The notes: generated by a model not told the origin, from the sequence alone. Shown: positions 10,035 through 18,999, counted from the stretch's first letter. The stretch is DNA of 64,000 nt from Lutibacter sp. A64 (GCF_022429565.1 NZ_CP092487.1:839001-903000), one strand, 5' to 3'. Translations and numbers: made by a program.

Positions 10035-11423
10035 ATGTTTCAAAAAAGCATTAACTTTTCAATTTCTGAACGAAAATTTCTATTGAGATTTTTTGATGTA
10101 TTAGTTGTAATAATTGGATTGTTTTTAGTGTTTTATTTTTTCGATTTTCATTATTTTAAACCTAATGATTCAAATTTTTATGGTTATTTAATTGTTCTAA
10201 TTTGTTATGTGTTGTTTTTTGGACAATTATTTGAAATGTATAATTTAAAGGTTTCAAATGATGCTTATCAAACTTTAAAAAACACATTGATTACAGGGCT
10301 TTTAACTACTTTTTTTTATGTGTTTACGCCGTTTATTACGCCTGTTTTACCTGTAAATAGGTTACAGATAGTATATTTATTTTTAGCAATTACTATTTCA
10401 ATTTATTGTTGGAGATTTATTTATATTCAATTTATTTTTTCACCATTATTTTTTAATAAGATTTTAATTATTGGATCTAACAAAGAGTTTATTGAAACTC
10501 TAATTAAGGATATAAAAATGAAAGCTCCTTATAATTATATTGTGGGGTATGTAAGTCCTAATAGCATTGAAAATCTTTCAATAAATTATATTAAAGCAAC
10601 AAACTTAGATCTTAAAAAATTGGTGAAAGCTCATAAAATTAAAGAAATTATAGTTGAAGACTTTCAAAAAAATGAATTTATAAATAATTTTACGCCTAAG
10701 TTAATTTCACTTTTTAATGAAGGTATAATTATTACAAGTTCAGAAAAATTTATGGAATTTATTTATAAATGCATTCCTGAAAGTCAATTAAATGAGAATT
10801 TTTATAATTATTTAAACTTTAGTTTAAATCACCAAAATAGAATCTATCTTATTTTTCATAGATTATTTGATATAATAATATCGTTTATAGGTATTTGTTT
10901 TTTAATTTTAAGTATTCCCTTTATAGCTATTGGAAATTTATTTTTTAACAAAGGATCTTTATTTTATTTGCAAGAAAGAGTAGGTAGAGGTGGTGTTTTG
11001 TTTAAAATTATTAAATTTAGAACTATGGTTCCAGGTGCCGAAAAAAATGGTGCAGAGTGGGCACAAAAAAATGACTCTAGAATTACTAAATTCGGAAAGT
11101 TTTTAAGAAATACTAGATTAGATGAGGTGCCTCAATTTATAAATATTTTAAAAGGAGAAATGAGTGTTATTGGGCCTCGTCCAGAGCGTCCAGAGTTTGT
11201 TGAATCATTAAGTAAAGAGTATCCATTTTATACAATTAGAAATGTAATTAAACCAGGTTTAACAGGTTGGGCTCAAGTTGAGTATCCGTATGCAAGTTCT
11301 AAAGAAGAGCAGTATGTGAAGCTACGATACGATTTATATTATATGAAAGAACGTAATTTATTGCTTGATTTTAAGATTATTATAAAAACAATAAGTACCG
11401 TTTTATTTTATAAAAACAGATAA
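10035..11423 (+). CDS. polyprenyl-phosphate sugar-1-phosphate transferase (WcaJ-like)
   Basis: The 462-residue membrane protein has four or five N-terminal hydrophobic segments (residues ~15-135), a nucleotide-sugar-sensor-like middle region, another membrane segment near 275-300, and the bacterial sugar transferase domain to the end. The domain is marked by FRTMVPGAEKNG, DEVPQFINILKGEMSVIGPRPERPEF and KPGLTGWAQV. Relatives transfer a sugar phosphate to undecaprenyl phosphate and start synthesis of exopolysaccharide, O-antigen or glycoprotein glycan. No other glycosyltransferase, flippase or polymerase gene is adjacent, which is unusual for this family. The sugar is not predictable. Confidence 0.92.
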   Translation: MFQKSINFSISERKFLLRFFDVLVVIIGLFLVFYFFDFHYFKPNDSNFYGYLIVLICYVLFFGQLFEMYNLKVSNDAYQTLKNTLITGLLTTFFYVFTPFITPVLPVNRLQIVYLFLAITISIYCWRFIYIQFIFSPLFFNKILIIGSNKEFIETLIKDIKMKAPYNYIVGYVSPNSIENLSINYIKATNLDLKKLVKAHKIKEIIVEDFQKNEFINNFTPKLISLFNEGIIITSSEKFMEFIYKCIPESQLNENFYNYLNFSLNHQNRIYLIFHRLFDIIISFIGICFLILSIPFIAIGNLFFNKGSLFYLQERVGRGGVLFKIIKFRTMVPGAEKNGAEWAQKNDSRITKFGKFLRNTRLDEVPQFINILKGEMSVIGPRPERPEFVESLSKEYPFYTIRNVIKPGLTGWAQVEYPYASSKEEQYVKLRYDLYYMKERNLLLDFKIIIKTISTVLFYKNR

Positions 11424-11460
11424 AAAAAACACCGAAATATTTAAATTTCGATGTTTTTAA
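11422..11460. terminator. bidirectional terminator between convergent genes
   Basis: An imperfect stem pairs ACACCGAAAT with ATTTCGATGT around an ATTTAA loop. An A run precedes it and a T run follows, so it can end transcription of the sugar transferase (+) and the basic protein gene (-). Confidence 0.8.
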
Positions 11461-11499
11461 TTTAACCTTTAACTAATTTTAGTTAGTAATTAACTATTA

Positions 11500-12654
11500 T
11501 TAACTTCTTCTTTTAGTTTTACTGCTAGATTTAGATGCTGTACTTTTAGTAGAACTTCTAGTTGTAGGTGTAGAAACACTTCTTTTTTGTGTACTTCTAT
11601 TTGGTGTATAAGATTTAGAACTTTTTGTTCTATTTTGATTTATTGAACTACTTCTATTTTTAGAACTATTTGAGCTCCTATTTTGGGCAGTTCTAGTAGG
11701 AGTGTTAGTTTTTACTGTTTTTGTACGTGTTATAGTTGTACTAGTATTTCTTTTTTGAGCTGTGCTATTTCTATTTCCAACAATATTAGTGTTACTACGT
11801 GTGCGGTTGTTTACAGAAGAATTTCTGTCGTTTCCAATTATATTAGTACTACGTGTACGATTATTTACAGAAGAATTTCTATTAGTACCTATAACATTTC
11901 TTTTTACTTGAGTATGTGATTTACTTGTATTTTTATAAGCAATATTACTTGTTCGTCTTTTAGGTACATTAGTTGCTATACGTTGTCTGTTATTACTTTT
12001 AGCATATGTTTTATGTCTGCTGTAATATTTATTGTTTTTATAATATTTGTTTCTAGAATGATTGCTATAATATCTATAACGATTAGGTTTGTAATTATGT
12101 CTGTAAGGTTTGTAACTTACAATTCTAAAATCGAATAATGGTCTAGAAAAATAATTATGGTATGGGTGAAATACATATCTACGGTTGTAACTATTTATAT
12201 AGCCAGAGTAGTGAGAATAATATCCATAATTATCATAGTATACTCTAAGTCCACCCAATCTAACTAATCTGTTATTATTGTAATTAATGTCTACATTTCC
12301 AACTTTTACTACACGTCCATAATAATCGTAATAAATAGGGATATTTTCTATTTGAATGATTGCTCCATAGTCGTCATATTGAACATAAGCATCGTAATTA
12401 TAGCCAGAGTTATAGCTTATGTTTATACCATTACTATTGTAGTTAGCGCTAAAATTACTACTTGGATTTATATAAAAATCGAATTCACCATTTTGAAAAA
12501 CAGAAAATGTTACACCATTTTCAACAAATGTAAATGAATCTCCGTAATCATTATAAGAATTATGGTTTGTTGAGGTTGTATTAGTTGTGTTTGAAGCGAA
12601 AGTTCCAAAACTAACTAATAAAAAGATTCCGAATAAAAGTATTTTGTTTTTCAT
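11500..12654 (-). CDS. secreted protein, Tyr/Asn-rich then extremely basic repeat tail
   Basis: Function unknown. The 384-residue protein has a signal peptide (MKNKILLFGIFLLVSFGTFA). Residues ~35-165 are a Tyr/Asn/Gly-rich beta-like domain with FTFVENGVTFSVFQNGEFDF and repeated YYDxYG strands. From ~165 to ~215 it is Tyr/Arg/His/Lys-rich, and from ~215 to the end it is a low-complexity Ser/Thr/Asn/Arg/Lys region with almost no acidic residues. That region holds a duplicated NSSVNNRTRS unit. The tail should be unfolded and strongly positive, so binding to nucleic acid, acidic polysaccharide or the cell surface is a reasonable guess. I believe similar proteins occur in other flavobacteria, from memory only. 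It is transcribed after, but terminator-separated from, the peroxidase gene. Confidence 0.8.
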   Translation of the reverse strand: MKNKILLFGIFLLVSFGTFASNTTNTTSTNHNSYNDYGDSFTFVENGVTFSVFQNGEFDFYINPSSNFSANYNSNGINISYNSGYNYDAYVQYDDYGAIIQIENIPIYYDYYGRVVKVGNVDINYNNNRLVRLGGLRVYYDNYGYYSHYSGYINSYNRRYVFHPYHNYFSRPLFDFRIVSYKPYRHNYKPNRYRYYSNHSRNKYYKNNKYYSRHKTYAKSNNRQRIATNVPKRRTSNIAYKNTSKSHTQVKRNVIGTNRNSSVNNRTRSTNIIGNDRNSSVNNRTRSNTNIVGNRNSTAQKRNTSTTITRTKTVKTNTPTRTAQNRSSNSSKNRSSSINQNRTKSSKSYTPNRSTQKRSVSTPTTRSSTKSTASKSSSKTKRRS

Positions 12655-12736
12655 AATGTTTGTTTTTAAGGTTACTACTAAAATAGCTGGTTAGTTAGCA
12701 ACTACGTTAGTTTTAAAACAAACAACGTGCCAAAAA

Positions 12737-12761
12737 AAAGTCCGATAAAATATCGGACTTT
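12737..12761 (-). terminator. terminator after cytochrome c peroxidase gene
   Basis: A perfect 11-bp stem (AAAGTCCGATA with TATCGGACTTT) and three-base loop are followed on the minus strand by a T run of eight. It lies about 20 bases after the peroxidase stop. Confidence 0.9.
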
Positions 12762-12782
12762 AAAATGTATAAAAATAGGTGT

Positions 12783-13805
12783 TTAAATATCGTCTGGTAA
12801 TTCTCCAGTTAAAGAATTTAAAAAAGCAAAAATAGCTTCTAGTTCATCAGTAGTAAATTCTTTATCTAGTTGTACTTTAGCCATTATTTGTATCGCTTCT
12901 TTTAAATCGTAAACACTTCCATCATGAAAATAAGGATATGTTTTAGCAATGTTTCTTAATGATGGTGATTTAAAAATATATTTATCAGATTCTTTTTCTG
13001 TAACTTCAAATTTACCTTCATCAATTTTTTCACTTTGTGTATGTTTCCAATAATCATCAAATATTCCAAATTTTTGATGCATATTACCTCCTAAAGCTGT
13101 TCCAGAGTGGCAAGCAACGCAACCTTTATCTATAAATAATTGTAAACCTTTAATTTCTGTAGATGTAAGAGCAGTTACATCTCCTTCTAAAAAATCGTCA
13201 AATTTAGATGGTGTTATTAATTTACGTTCAAAAGCTCCAATGGCATCTTGAATATTTTTATAAGAAATAGGACTTTTATCTTTAGGAAAAGCTATTTTAA
13301 ATAGTTCATTGTATTCTTCTTCTTTAGAAAGTCTTTTAACAACTTCTTCTTCACTAGGCATTGCCATTTCTACAGGATTTAATATAGGTCCTCCAGCTTG
13401 TTCTTCAACATCTTCGGCTCTTCCATCCCAAAACTGATTTATATGTAATGCGGCGTTAAAAACTGTAGGTGAATTTCTAGTACCTAAATTACCATCGTTT
13501 CCAGGAGATGTACTTAAATTATCAACTCCGTATGTTTCTAAATTATGACAAGTATTACAACTTTGTGTATTGTCTTTAGATAATTTATTATCAAAATATA
13601 ATTTTTTTCCCAAGGCAACTTTTTCTTCTGTAATAGGGTTGTTTGGGTTTTCAGCAACTTTAGGTAGTAAGCCAAAAAGTGCAACAGATTTTTGTTGAAG
13701 TGCTACATATTCTGGATTTACTTTTTCTTGTTCTTTGTTCTTTTGTTTCTCTTTACATCCAATAAAAAGAGTAACTAATAAGCTAGCAATTATGTATTTT
13801 TTCAT
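12783..13805 (-). CDS. di-heme cytochrome c peroxidase (MauG/CcpA family) lipoprotein
   Basis: The 340-residue protein carries a lipobox with acceptor Cys17 (LFIGC), so it is probably anchored and periplasmic. Two heme c attachment motifs are visible: C83-N-T-C86-H87 and C229-V-A-C232-H233. Further family marks are GTRNSPTVFNAA, QFWDGRAEDVEEQAGGP and the C-terminal YFHDGSVYDLKEAI. Such enzymes reduce hydrogen peroxide with electrons from small cytochromes, or act on other substrates in the MauG branch. It reads towards the basic secreted protein but has its own terminator. No dedicated redox partner is adjacent. Confidence 0.93.
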   Translation of the reverse strand: MKKYIIASLLVTLFIGCKEKQKNKEQEKVNPEYVALQQKSVALFGLLPKVAENPNNPITEEKVALGKKLYFDNKLSKDNTQSCNTCHNLETYGVDNLSTSPGNDGNLGTRNSPTVFNAALHINQFWDGRAEDVEEQAGGPILNPVEMAMPSEEEVVKRLSKEEEYNELFKIAFPKDKSPISYKNIQDAIGAFERKLITPSKFDDFLEGDVTALTSTEIKGLQLFIDKGCVACHSGTALGGNMHQKFGIFDDYWKHTQSEKIDEGKFEVTEKESDKYIFKSPSLRNIAKTYPYFHDGSVYDLKEAIQIMAKVQLDKEFTTDELEAIFAFLNSLTGELPDDI

Positions 13806-13923
13806 ACGAAACTAATTTAAGTTTAAATTATCTCAAATTTAATAAATTTGTTCTTAAAAAAAGTAACTTATATAACAGATTTTAATTTTTTTATATAATA
13901 TTTGTCATTCAAATTATTAGAGA

Positions 13924-16368
13924 TTGAACTACTATTGTAACGTAATATTACCAATTCCACTTTCTAAGTTATTTACTTATAAAATAACTGAAGCAGAGGC
14001 TAATTTTTTAAAGCCAGGAATGCGTATTGCAGTAGAGTTTGGTAAATCTAAAATATATACAGCCTTAGTTTACAATATTCATAATACAGCGCCAGTAGGA
14101 TATGAAGCTAAAGATATTTATCAAATTTTAGACGAGTTTCCAATAGTTAACCAACTACAATTAAAACATTGGGAATGGTTGGCTAATTATTATATGTGTG
14201 CTTTAGGCGAAGTTTTTAGAGCAGCTTTACCAAGTGCATTTTTATTAGAAAGTGAAACAGAAATTCAATTAGTAGCCGGTTTTACCAATGAAGAAATCTT
14301 ATCTGACGAAGAATTTTTAATTTTTGAAGCCTTACAACATCAATCTCAACTTTCAATTTTTAAAATTATAGAAATTTTAGGTAAAAAGAATGTATTTCCC
14401 ATAATTAAAACATTGATTGAGAAGAATGTAATTGTAGTTAAAGAGCAAATTTACGAACAATATAAGCCAAAACTTATAAAATATATCCGTTTAAAAGCTC
14501 CTTGGGATTCAAATGATAAATTATCTAAATTATTAGAAGAGTTAAGTAGGGCAAAAAAACAACGTGAATTAATTTTAACATATTTTCAGTTACAAAGTTT
14601 AAAAAAACCAATAAAAGCTACAGTACTTCAAGATAAAGCAGGTACTTCAAGTTCTGTACTAAAATCGTTGATAGATAAAGAAATTTTAGAGTATTATTTT
14701 ATTCAAAAAGATCGTATTAATTTTAATGGAGTTTCTTCAGAAATTAAAGAGTTAACAAGTCATCAACAAGAAGCGTACAAAGGTATAAAAACATCATTTG
14801 AAACCAAGAAAGTAACTTTATTAAAAGGTGTTACTAGCAGTGGTAAAACTGAAATATATGCTAAATTAATAAAGCAATTATTAGAAGATGGTAAGCAAGT
14901 ACTTTATTTATTACCCGAAATAGCTCTAACCACGCAATTAATAGAAAGATTACAGTATTATTTTGGTGAATATTTATCTGTCTTTCATTCAAAATATTCT
15001 ATGAATGAACGAGTAGAAGTATGGAATAATGTATTAGAAAATAAACAAAAAGCGCAACTTATTTTAGGTGCTAGATCTTCATTGTTTTTACCGTTTTCTA
15101 ATTTAGGGTTTATTATTGTTGATGAAGAACACGAGCTTTCTTTTAAGCAATATGATCCTGCTCCACGTTACCACGCAAGAGATGCTGCAATTGTTTTAGC
15201 AAGCCAGCATAAAGCTAAAGTTTTATTGGGGTCGGCAACGCCAAGTGTTGAAACTTTTTACAATGCGCAACAAGGTAAATATGGCTTTGTAGAATTGAAC
15301 AGACGATTTGGAGATGTTTTATTACCAGAAATTGAATTGGTTGATGTAAAGGAGAAATATAGAAAAAAACGAATGAAAGGTCATTTTTCTGATAGATTAT
15401 TAGAAATGATTCAAGATGCGTTAGATGAAAAAGAACAAGTTATTTTATTTCAAAATAGAAGAGGGTTTGCACCAGTTGTAGAATGTGAAACATGTGGTGT
15501 TTCTCCTCAATGTCCGCAATGCGATGTAAGTTTAACGTTTCATAGTTTTAGAAAAGAATTACGTTGCCATTATTGTGGCTATAGGCAAGCAATGCCTCAT
15601 AATTGTGGTGCTTGTGGAAGTGAAAAATTAAACACAAAAGGTTTTGGAACTGAGCAAATTGAACAGGAATTAGAACAATTGTTTCCAGATGTGTCTATTG
15701 GTAGAATGGATTTAGATACAACGCGAGGTAAATATGGATATCAAAAAATAATAGGTAAATTTGAAGCGCAAGAAATTGACATATTAGTTGGTACACAAAT
15801 GCTTTCTAAAGGGCTAGATTTTGCAAATGTTTCTTTAGTTGGAATTATGAATGCAGATACGATGCTTAATTTTCCAGATTTTAGAGCACATGAACGCAGT
15901 TATCAATTAATGGTTCAAGTTGCAGGAAGAGCAGGAAGAGCAAAAAAAAGAGGTAAAGTAGCCATACAAACCTTTAATCCTTACCATCAAATTTTACAGC
16001 AAGTTTCTACTAATTCTTATAATGAAATGTTTAAAGAACAGTTAGACGAACGCTGGCAGTACCATTATCCACCATTTTATAGAATTATTAAAATTACGTT
16101 ACGACATAAAGATTATGTTAGGGTGGAAGAAGGAGCTAATTGGCTAGGTAAATCTTTAACAAATATTTTTAAAGAACAAATTTTAGGGCCAACAACGCCT
16201 GCAATATCTAAAATTAGAAACTATTACATTCGTCATATTATTATTAAAATTCCGCAAAAACAATCATTAGCAGTTACTAAAAGTAATATTTTACGTGTTA
16301 AAAATTCATTTCAAGCGATAAAACAATTTCGTTCTATTAAATTTAATATAGATGTAGATAATTATTAA
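13924..16368 (+). CDS. priA: primosomal protein N' (replication restart helicase PriA)
   Basis: PriA recognises stalled forks and reloads the replicative helicase. The 814-residue protein shows the N-terminal DNA-binding start YYCNVILPIPLSKLFTY, Walker A GVTSSGKTE (Lys308), the DEEH box at residue ~400, GSATPSVET, and zinc-binding cysteines in CETCGVSPQCPQCD and CHYCGYRQ...CGACGS. Helicase motifs VGTQMLSKGLDF and QVAGRAGR follow. The start is TTG at 13924: a stop codon in frame ends at 13920, no ATG is near, and PriA homologues begin right at this conserved sequence. It is followed by a 195-base spacer before the rpsF operon. Confidence 0.97.
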   Translation: MNYYCNVILPIPLSKLFTYKITEAEANFLKPGMRIAVEFGKSKIYTALVYNIHNTAPVGYEAKDIYQILDEFPIVNQLQLKHWEWLANYYMCALGEVFRAALPSAFLLESETEIQLVAGFTNEEILSDEEFLIFEALQHQSQLSIFKIIEILGKKNVFPIIKTLIEKNVIVVKEQIYEQYKPKLIKYIRLKAPWDSNDKLSKLLEELSRAKKQRELILTYFQLQSLKKPIKATVLQDKAGTSSSVLKSLIDKEILEYYFIQKDRINFNGVSSEIKELTSHQQEAYKGIKTSFETKKVTLLKGVTSSGKTEIYAKLIKQLLEDGKQVLYLLPEIALTTQLIERLQYYFGEYLSVFHSKYSMNERVEVWNNVLENKQKAQLILGARSSLFLPFSNLGFIIVDEEHELSFKQYDPAPRYHARDAAIVLASQHKAKVLLGSATPSVETFYNAQQGKYGFVELNRRFGDVLLPEIELVDVKEKYRKKRMKGHFSDRLLEMIQDALDEKEQVILFQNRRGFAPVVECETCGVSPQCPQCDVSLTFHSFRKELRCHYCGYRQAMPHNCGACGSEKLNTKGFGTEQIEQELEQLFPDVSIGRMDLDTTRGKYGYQKIIGKFEAQEIDILVGTQMLSKGLDFANVSLVGIMNADTMLNFPDFRAHERSYQLMVQVAGRAGRAKKRGKVAIQTFNPYHQILQQVSTNSYNEMFKEQLDERWQYHYPPFYRIIKITLRHKDYVRVEEGANWLGKSLTNIFKEQILGPTTPAISKIRNYYIRHIIIKIPQKQSLAVTKSNILRVKNSFQAIKQFRSIKFNIDVDNY

Positions 16369-16500
16369 GGTGGTTTAAAAGTTGAAAATTTAAAAGTTGA
16401 AGTTTTACGGTTTAACTTGGTTAAGTTGTTGGTTTTAACAAGCAGCACCGCAATACTAACTACTTAATATTAAATACTTTATTTTTTATTAATTTATGAC

Positions 16501-16530
16501 TTGTTAGTTCCATAAATAACTGTATATTTG
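16501..16530 (+). promoter_or_regulatory. promoter of rpsF-rpsR-rplI
   Basis: TTG at 16501-16503 and TATATTTG at 16523-16530, 19 bases apart, match the Bacteroidota -33 and -7 consensus (TTTG, TAnnTTTG). It leaves a leader of roughly 28 bases before the rpsF ATG. Confidence 0.8.
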
Positions 16531-16563
16531 CAGCCTTAAAAGTAAAACTTAAAATTATAAATT

Positions 16564-16905
16564 ATGAATCATTACGAAACTGTTTTCATTTTGAATCCCG
16601 TTTTATCTGATGTACAGATAAAGGAAACAGTAAAGAAGTTCGAGGACTATCTTGTTTCTAAAGGTGCCGAAATGATCTCAAAAGAAGACTGGGGGCTAAA
16701 AAAATTAGCGTATCCAATCCAAAACAAAAAAAGTGGTTTTTATCACTTATTTGAATTCAAAGTAAGCGGACAAGAAATTAGCGCTTTTGAACTTGAATTT
16801 AGAAGAGATGATAGCGTTATGCGTTATTTAACTGTAAAGTTAGATAAACATGCTGCTGCTTGGGCTGAGAAAAGAAGAGAAAGAGTTAAAGCAACTAAAA
16901 AATAA
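16564..16905 (+). CDS. rpsF: 30S ribosomal protein S6
   Basis: This 113-residue protein is ribosomal protein bS6, which binds 16S rRNA together with S18 on the small-subunit platform. It has the usual start [13 protein letters not shown], the central [21 protein letters not shown] and the strand [17 protein letters not shown], followed by a short basic tail. It is first in the operon, 5 bases before rpsR, in the conserved order S6-S18-L9. Many bacteria insert ssb or priB here; this cluster does not. The promoter at 16501-16530 is strong by consensus, as expected for a ribosomal gene. Confidence 0.98.
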   Translation: MNHYETVFILNPVLSDVQIKETVKKFEDYLVSKGAEMISKEDWGLKKLAYPIQNKKSGFYHLFEFKVSGQEISAFELEFRRDDSVMRYLTVKLDKHAAAWAEKRRERVKATKK

Positions 16906-16910
16906 GAGTT

Positions 16911-17204
16911 ATGTCTATAGAACAACAAGCAAAAGGAGGAAAACAAGGTGATGTTCGTTACCTAACTCCACTAGATATTGACACTAAACAAGTAAAAAAA
17001 TACTGTCGTTTTAAAAAGAATGGTATCAAATATATTGACTATAAAGATGCTGACTTTTTATTATACTTAGTAAACGAACAAGGTAAAATTTTACCACGTC
17101 GTTTAACAGGTACTTCATTAAAATACCAACGTAAAGTTTCTGTAGCTATTAAAAGAGCTCGTCACTTAGCTTTAATGCCATATGTTGGCGATATGTTAAA
17201 ATAA
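16911..17204 (+). CDS. rpsR: 30S ribosomal protein S18
   Basis: This is bS18, partner of S6 in the small subunit. The 97-residue product carries the family signature [31 protein letters not shown] and [30 protein letters not shown]. The single Cys in KKYCRFKK is not part of a zinc motif, so this is a zinc-independent type. It lies 5 bases after rpsF and 14 bases before rplI and is clearly cotranscribed. The N-terminal extension [13 protein letters not shown] before the conserved part is similar to what Bacteroidota S18 proteins usually carry. Confidence 0.98.
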   Translation: MSIEQQAKGGKQGDVRYLTPLDIDTKQVKKYCRFKKNGIKYIDYKDADFLLYLVNEQGKILPRRLTGTSLKYQRKVSVAIKRARHLALMPYVGDMLK

Positions 17205-17218
17205 AACTGAAAGGAATC

Positions 17219-17671
17219 ATGGATATTATATTAAAACAAGACGTTGAAAACTTAGGTTTTATAGATGATATTGTTACTGTAAAGAATGGTTACGGTCGTA
17301 ACTATTTAATTCCTCAGGGATTTGCAGTATTAGCAACTTCATCAGCTAAAAAAGTATTAGCAGAAACTTTAAAGCAACGCGCTTACAAAGAAGAAAAACT
17401 AATAAAAGATGCAACTAAAATTGCAGATGCTATTAAAGAATTAGAAATTAAAATTTCTGCCAAAACTGGTGACGGAACTAAATTGTTTGGTTCTGTAAAC
17501 AATGGAAATGTATCAGAAGCATTAGCTGCAGCTGGTCACGAAGTTGATAAAAAATACATCAAAGTTGAAGGTGGAAATATTAAAAGACTTGGTAAATACA
17601 ATGCAACTATTAGATTACATAGAGCTGTAATTGTTGAATTACCTGTTGAAATAATTGCAGAAGACAAATAA
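17219..17671 (+). CDS. rplI: 50S ribosomal protein L9
   Basis: This is bL9, which binds 23S rRNA and projects from the L1 side of the large subunit. The 150-residue length is normal. The N-terminal domain reads MDIILKQDVENLGFIDDIVTVKNGYGRNYLIPQG (given in part), with the signature GYGRNYLIPQGFA. A long connecting helix (~45-75) and a C-terminal domain containing LFGSVNNGNVSEAL and HRAVIVELPVEI follow. It is the last gene of the S6-S18-L9 operon and is followed 27 bases later by a strong intrinsic terminator. Confidence 0.98.
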   Translation: MDIILKQDVENLGFIDDIVTVKNGYGRNYLIPQGFAVLATSSAKKVLAETLKQRAYKEEKLIKDATKIADAIKELEIKISAKTGDGTKLFGSVNNGNVSEALAAAGHEVDKKYIKVEGGNIKRLGKYNATIRLHRAVIVELPVEIIAEDK

Positions 17672-17697
17672 AATCGTAAGATTTTTATATATTTAAG

Positions 17698-17723
17698 CCG
17701 CCCAATTTGGGCGGTTTTTTTTT
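17698..17723 (+). terminator. rho-independent terminator of the rpsF operon
   Basis: A perfect GC-only stem CCGCCC/GGGCGG with an AATTT loop is followed by nine T. It is the strongest terminator by composition in the window. Confidence 0.95.
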
Positions 17724-17777
17724 GATAGCTAAGTAACAAAATTGATTTTTTTTAGTTTTATTTAAACTTAATTACCT

Positions 17778-18248
17778 ATGAAATACAGACAATTAACAAA
17801 AGAACAATTATTAGAATTGCATGAAGAATTTGCTAAATTTTTAGCAACACAGCAAATAGATGTTAAGGAATGGAAAACTATTAAAGTTGAAAAACCTGAA
17901 GTTGCAGATGAAGAATTAAATATTTTTAGTGATCTTGTTTGGGAAGATGTACTTTCAAAAACTAAATATTTAGAACATATTTCTAAAAATGATATCAATC
18001 TTTTTAAATGCTCTTCAAAAGAAATAATTAGAATTTACATAAAATTAAACGATACAACTAAAAGTTTTTTAGATACAAACGATTTTAATTGGTTTTTAAA
18101 AAATCCTGTAAATGATAGTATTGATTATTTTAAAGCTTCAAAAAAATATGCCGAAGAACGTAACTTAGAAATTTTTAAGTTAATTGAAATGGGAAGTGTA
18201 ATTTCAAAAGGAGATTTATTTAAGGCTACAAGTCAATTAATTCAGTAA
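17778..18248 (+). CDS. conserved Bacteroidota protein, probably DUF6495
   Basis: Function unknown. The 156-residue soluble protein begins MKYRQLTKEQLLELHEEFAKFLATQQID, which resembles from memory the Bacteroidota-only DUF6495 family. No signal peptide, membrane segment or catalytic motif is visible. Predicted secondary structure by eye is mostly helical, with a WEDVLSKTKYLEHISKNDINLFKC segment in the middle. It has its own spacer after the ribosomal terminator. Its last 23 bases overlap the end of the convergent sirtuin gene, so read-through from either side would give antisense RNA. Confidence 0.7.
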   Translation: MKYRQLTKEQLLELHEEFAKFLATQQIDVKEWKTIKVEKPEVADEELNIFSDLVWEDVLSKTKYLEHISKNDINLFKCSSKEIIRIYIKLNDTTKSFLDTNDFNWFLKNPVNDSIDYFKASKKYAEERNLEIFKLIEMGSVISKGDLFKATSQLIQ

Positions 18249-18912
18249 CTACTTTAGCAACTCCTGTACTAGCTTTTTCAGAAATAACTGTTAAGTTTGG
18301 AAAGTAATTTTTTTGAATTGCAGGTTTTGGATCAATAAAATAAACTGGAATTTTAGGCTCTATAAAATTAATTAAGTTAGCAGCTGGATATACCTGCATA
18401 GATGTTCCAATAATAATAAGTATATCTGCTTTAGATGTTATTTCTATTGCTTTTTCTAACATAGGAACTTCTTCTCCAAACCAAACAATATGTGGTCTTA
18501 ATTGCGAATGGTCTTCACATAAATCACCTAATAAAAGATCTTTTTTCCAAGAATAAATTAAGTTAGGGTTTTTAGTGCTTCTAACTTTTAATAATTCTCC
18601 GTGTAAATGCAATACGTTTTTGCTGCCTGCGCGCTCGTGTAAATCGTCTACATTTTGCGTAATTATGTTTACTTGATATTTATTTTCTAATAAAACTAAT
18701 GATTTATGAGCTAAATTTGGAGCTACAGATAATAATTGTTGTCTTCGTTTATTGTAAAAATCTAAAACCAGTTCTTTATTTTTATTCCAACCAATAGGAG
18801 ATGCTACTTCCATAACATCGTGTCCTTCCCAAAGTCCGTCGCTACCTCTAAATGTATTAATTCCACTTTCTGCGCTAATTCCTGCGCCAGTTAGTATTAC
18901 AACTTTTTTCAT
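18226..18912 (-). CDS. cobB: NAD-dependent protein deacylase, class III sirtuin (CobB/SIRT5 type)
   Basis: The enzyme removes acyl groups from protein lysines using NAD. The 228-residue protein shows the sirtuin motifs GAGISAES (residues 9-16), TFRG, TQNVDDLH (85-92) and the catalytic His104 in HLHGEL. The Y53-x-x-R56 motif (FYNKRR) is the known mark of class III enzymes that prefer succinyl, malonyl or glutaryl lysine. The usual four zinc cysteines between ~110 and ~140 are missing; only Cys132 is present there. It is divergent from the TrmH gene and overlaps the convergent DUF6495-type gene by 23 bases. Confidence 0.93.
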   Translation of the reverse strand: MKKVVILTGAGISAESGINTFRGSDGLWEGHDVMEVASPIGWNKNKELVLDFYNKRRQQLLSVAPNLAHKSLVLLENKYQVNIITQNVDDLHERAGSKNVLHLHGELLKVRSTKNPNLIYSWKKDLLLGDLCEDHSQLRPHIVWFGEEVPMLEKAIEITSKADILIIIGTSMQVYPAANLINFIEPKIPVYFIDPKPAIQKNYFPNLTVISEKASTGVAKVVTELIDL

Positions 18913-18960
18913 ATAAATGTTTTAGAGTTTTAATAAATGCTATTTCGAATTTTTATTATT

Positions 18961-18982
18961 CAAAAGTAAAGATTTATCTTTG
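18961..18982. promoter_or_regulatory. divergent promoter pair for sirtuin and TrmH genes
   Basis: On the minus strand TACTTTTG (18961-18968) points towards the sirtuin gene. On the plus strand TATCTTTG (18975-18982) points towards the TrmH gene 18 bases before its ATG. Both match TAnnTTTG. Confidence 0.65.
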
Positions 18983-18999
18983 AAAAAAGATAATTTTAG

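Noticed and set aside
16375..16480. GTTGA/GTTTAA-rich spacer before rpsF as a repeat family
   Set aside because: Similar words occur in other spacers (e.g. 23490-23530), but they are too short and irregular to call an element.
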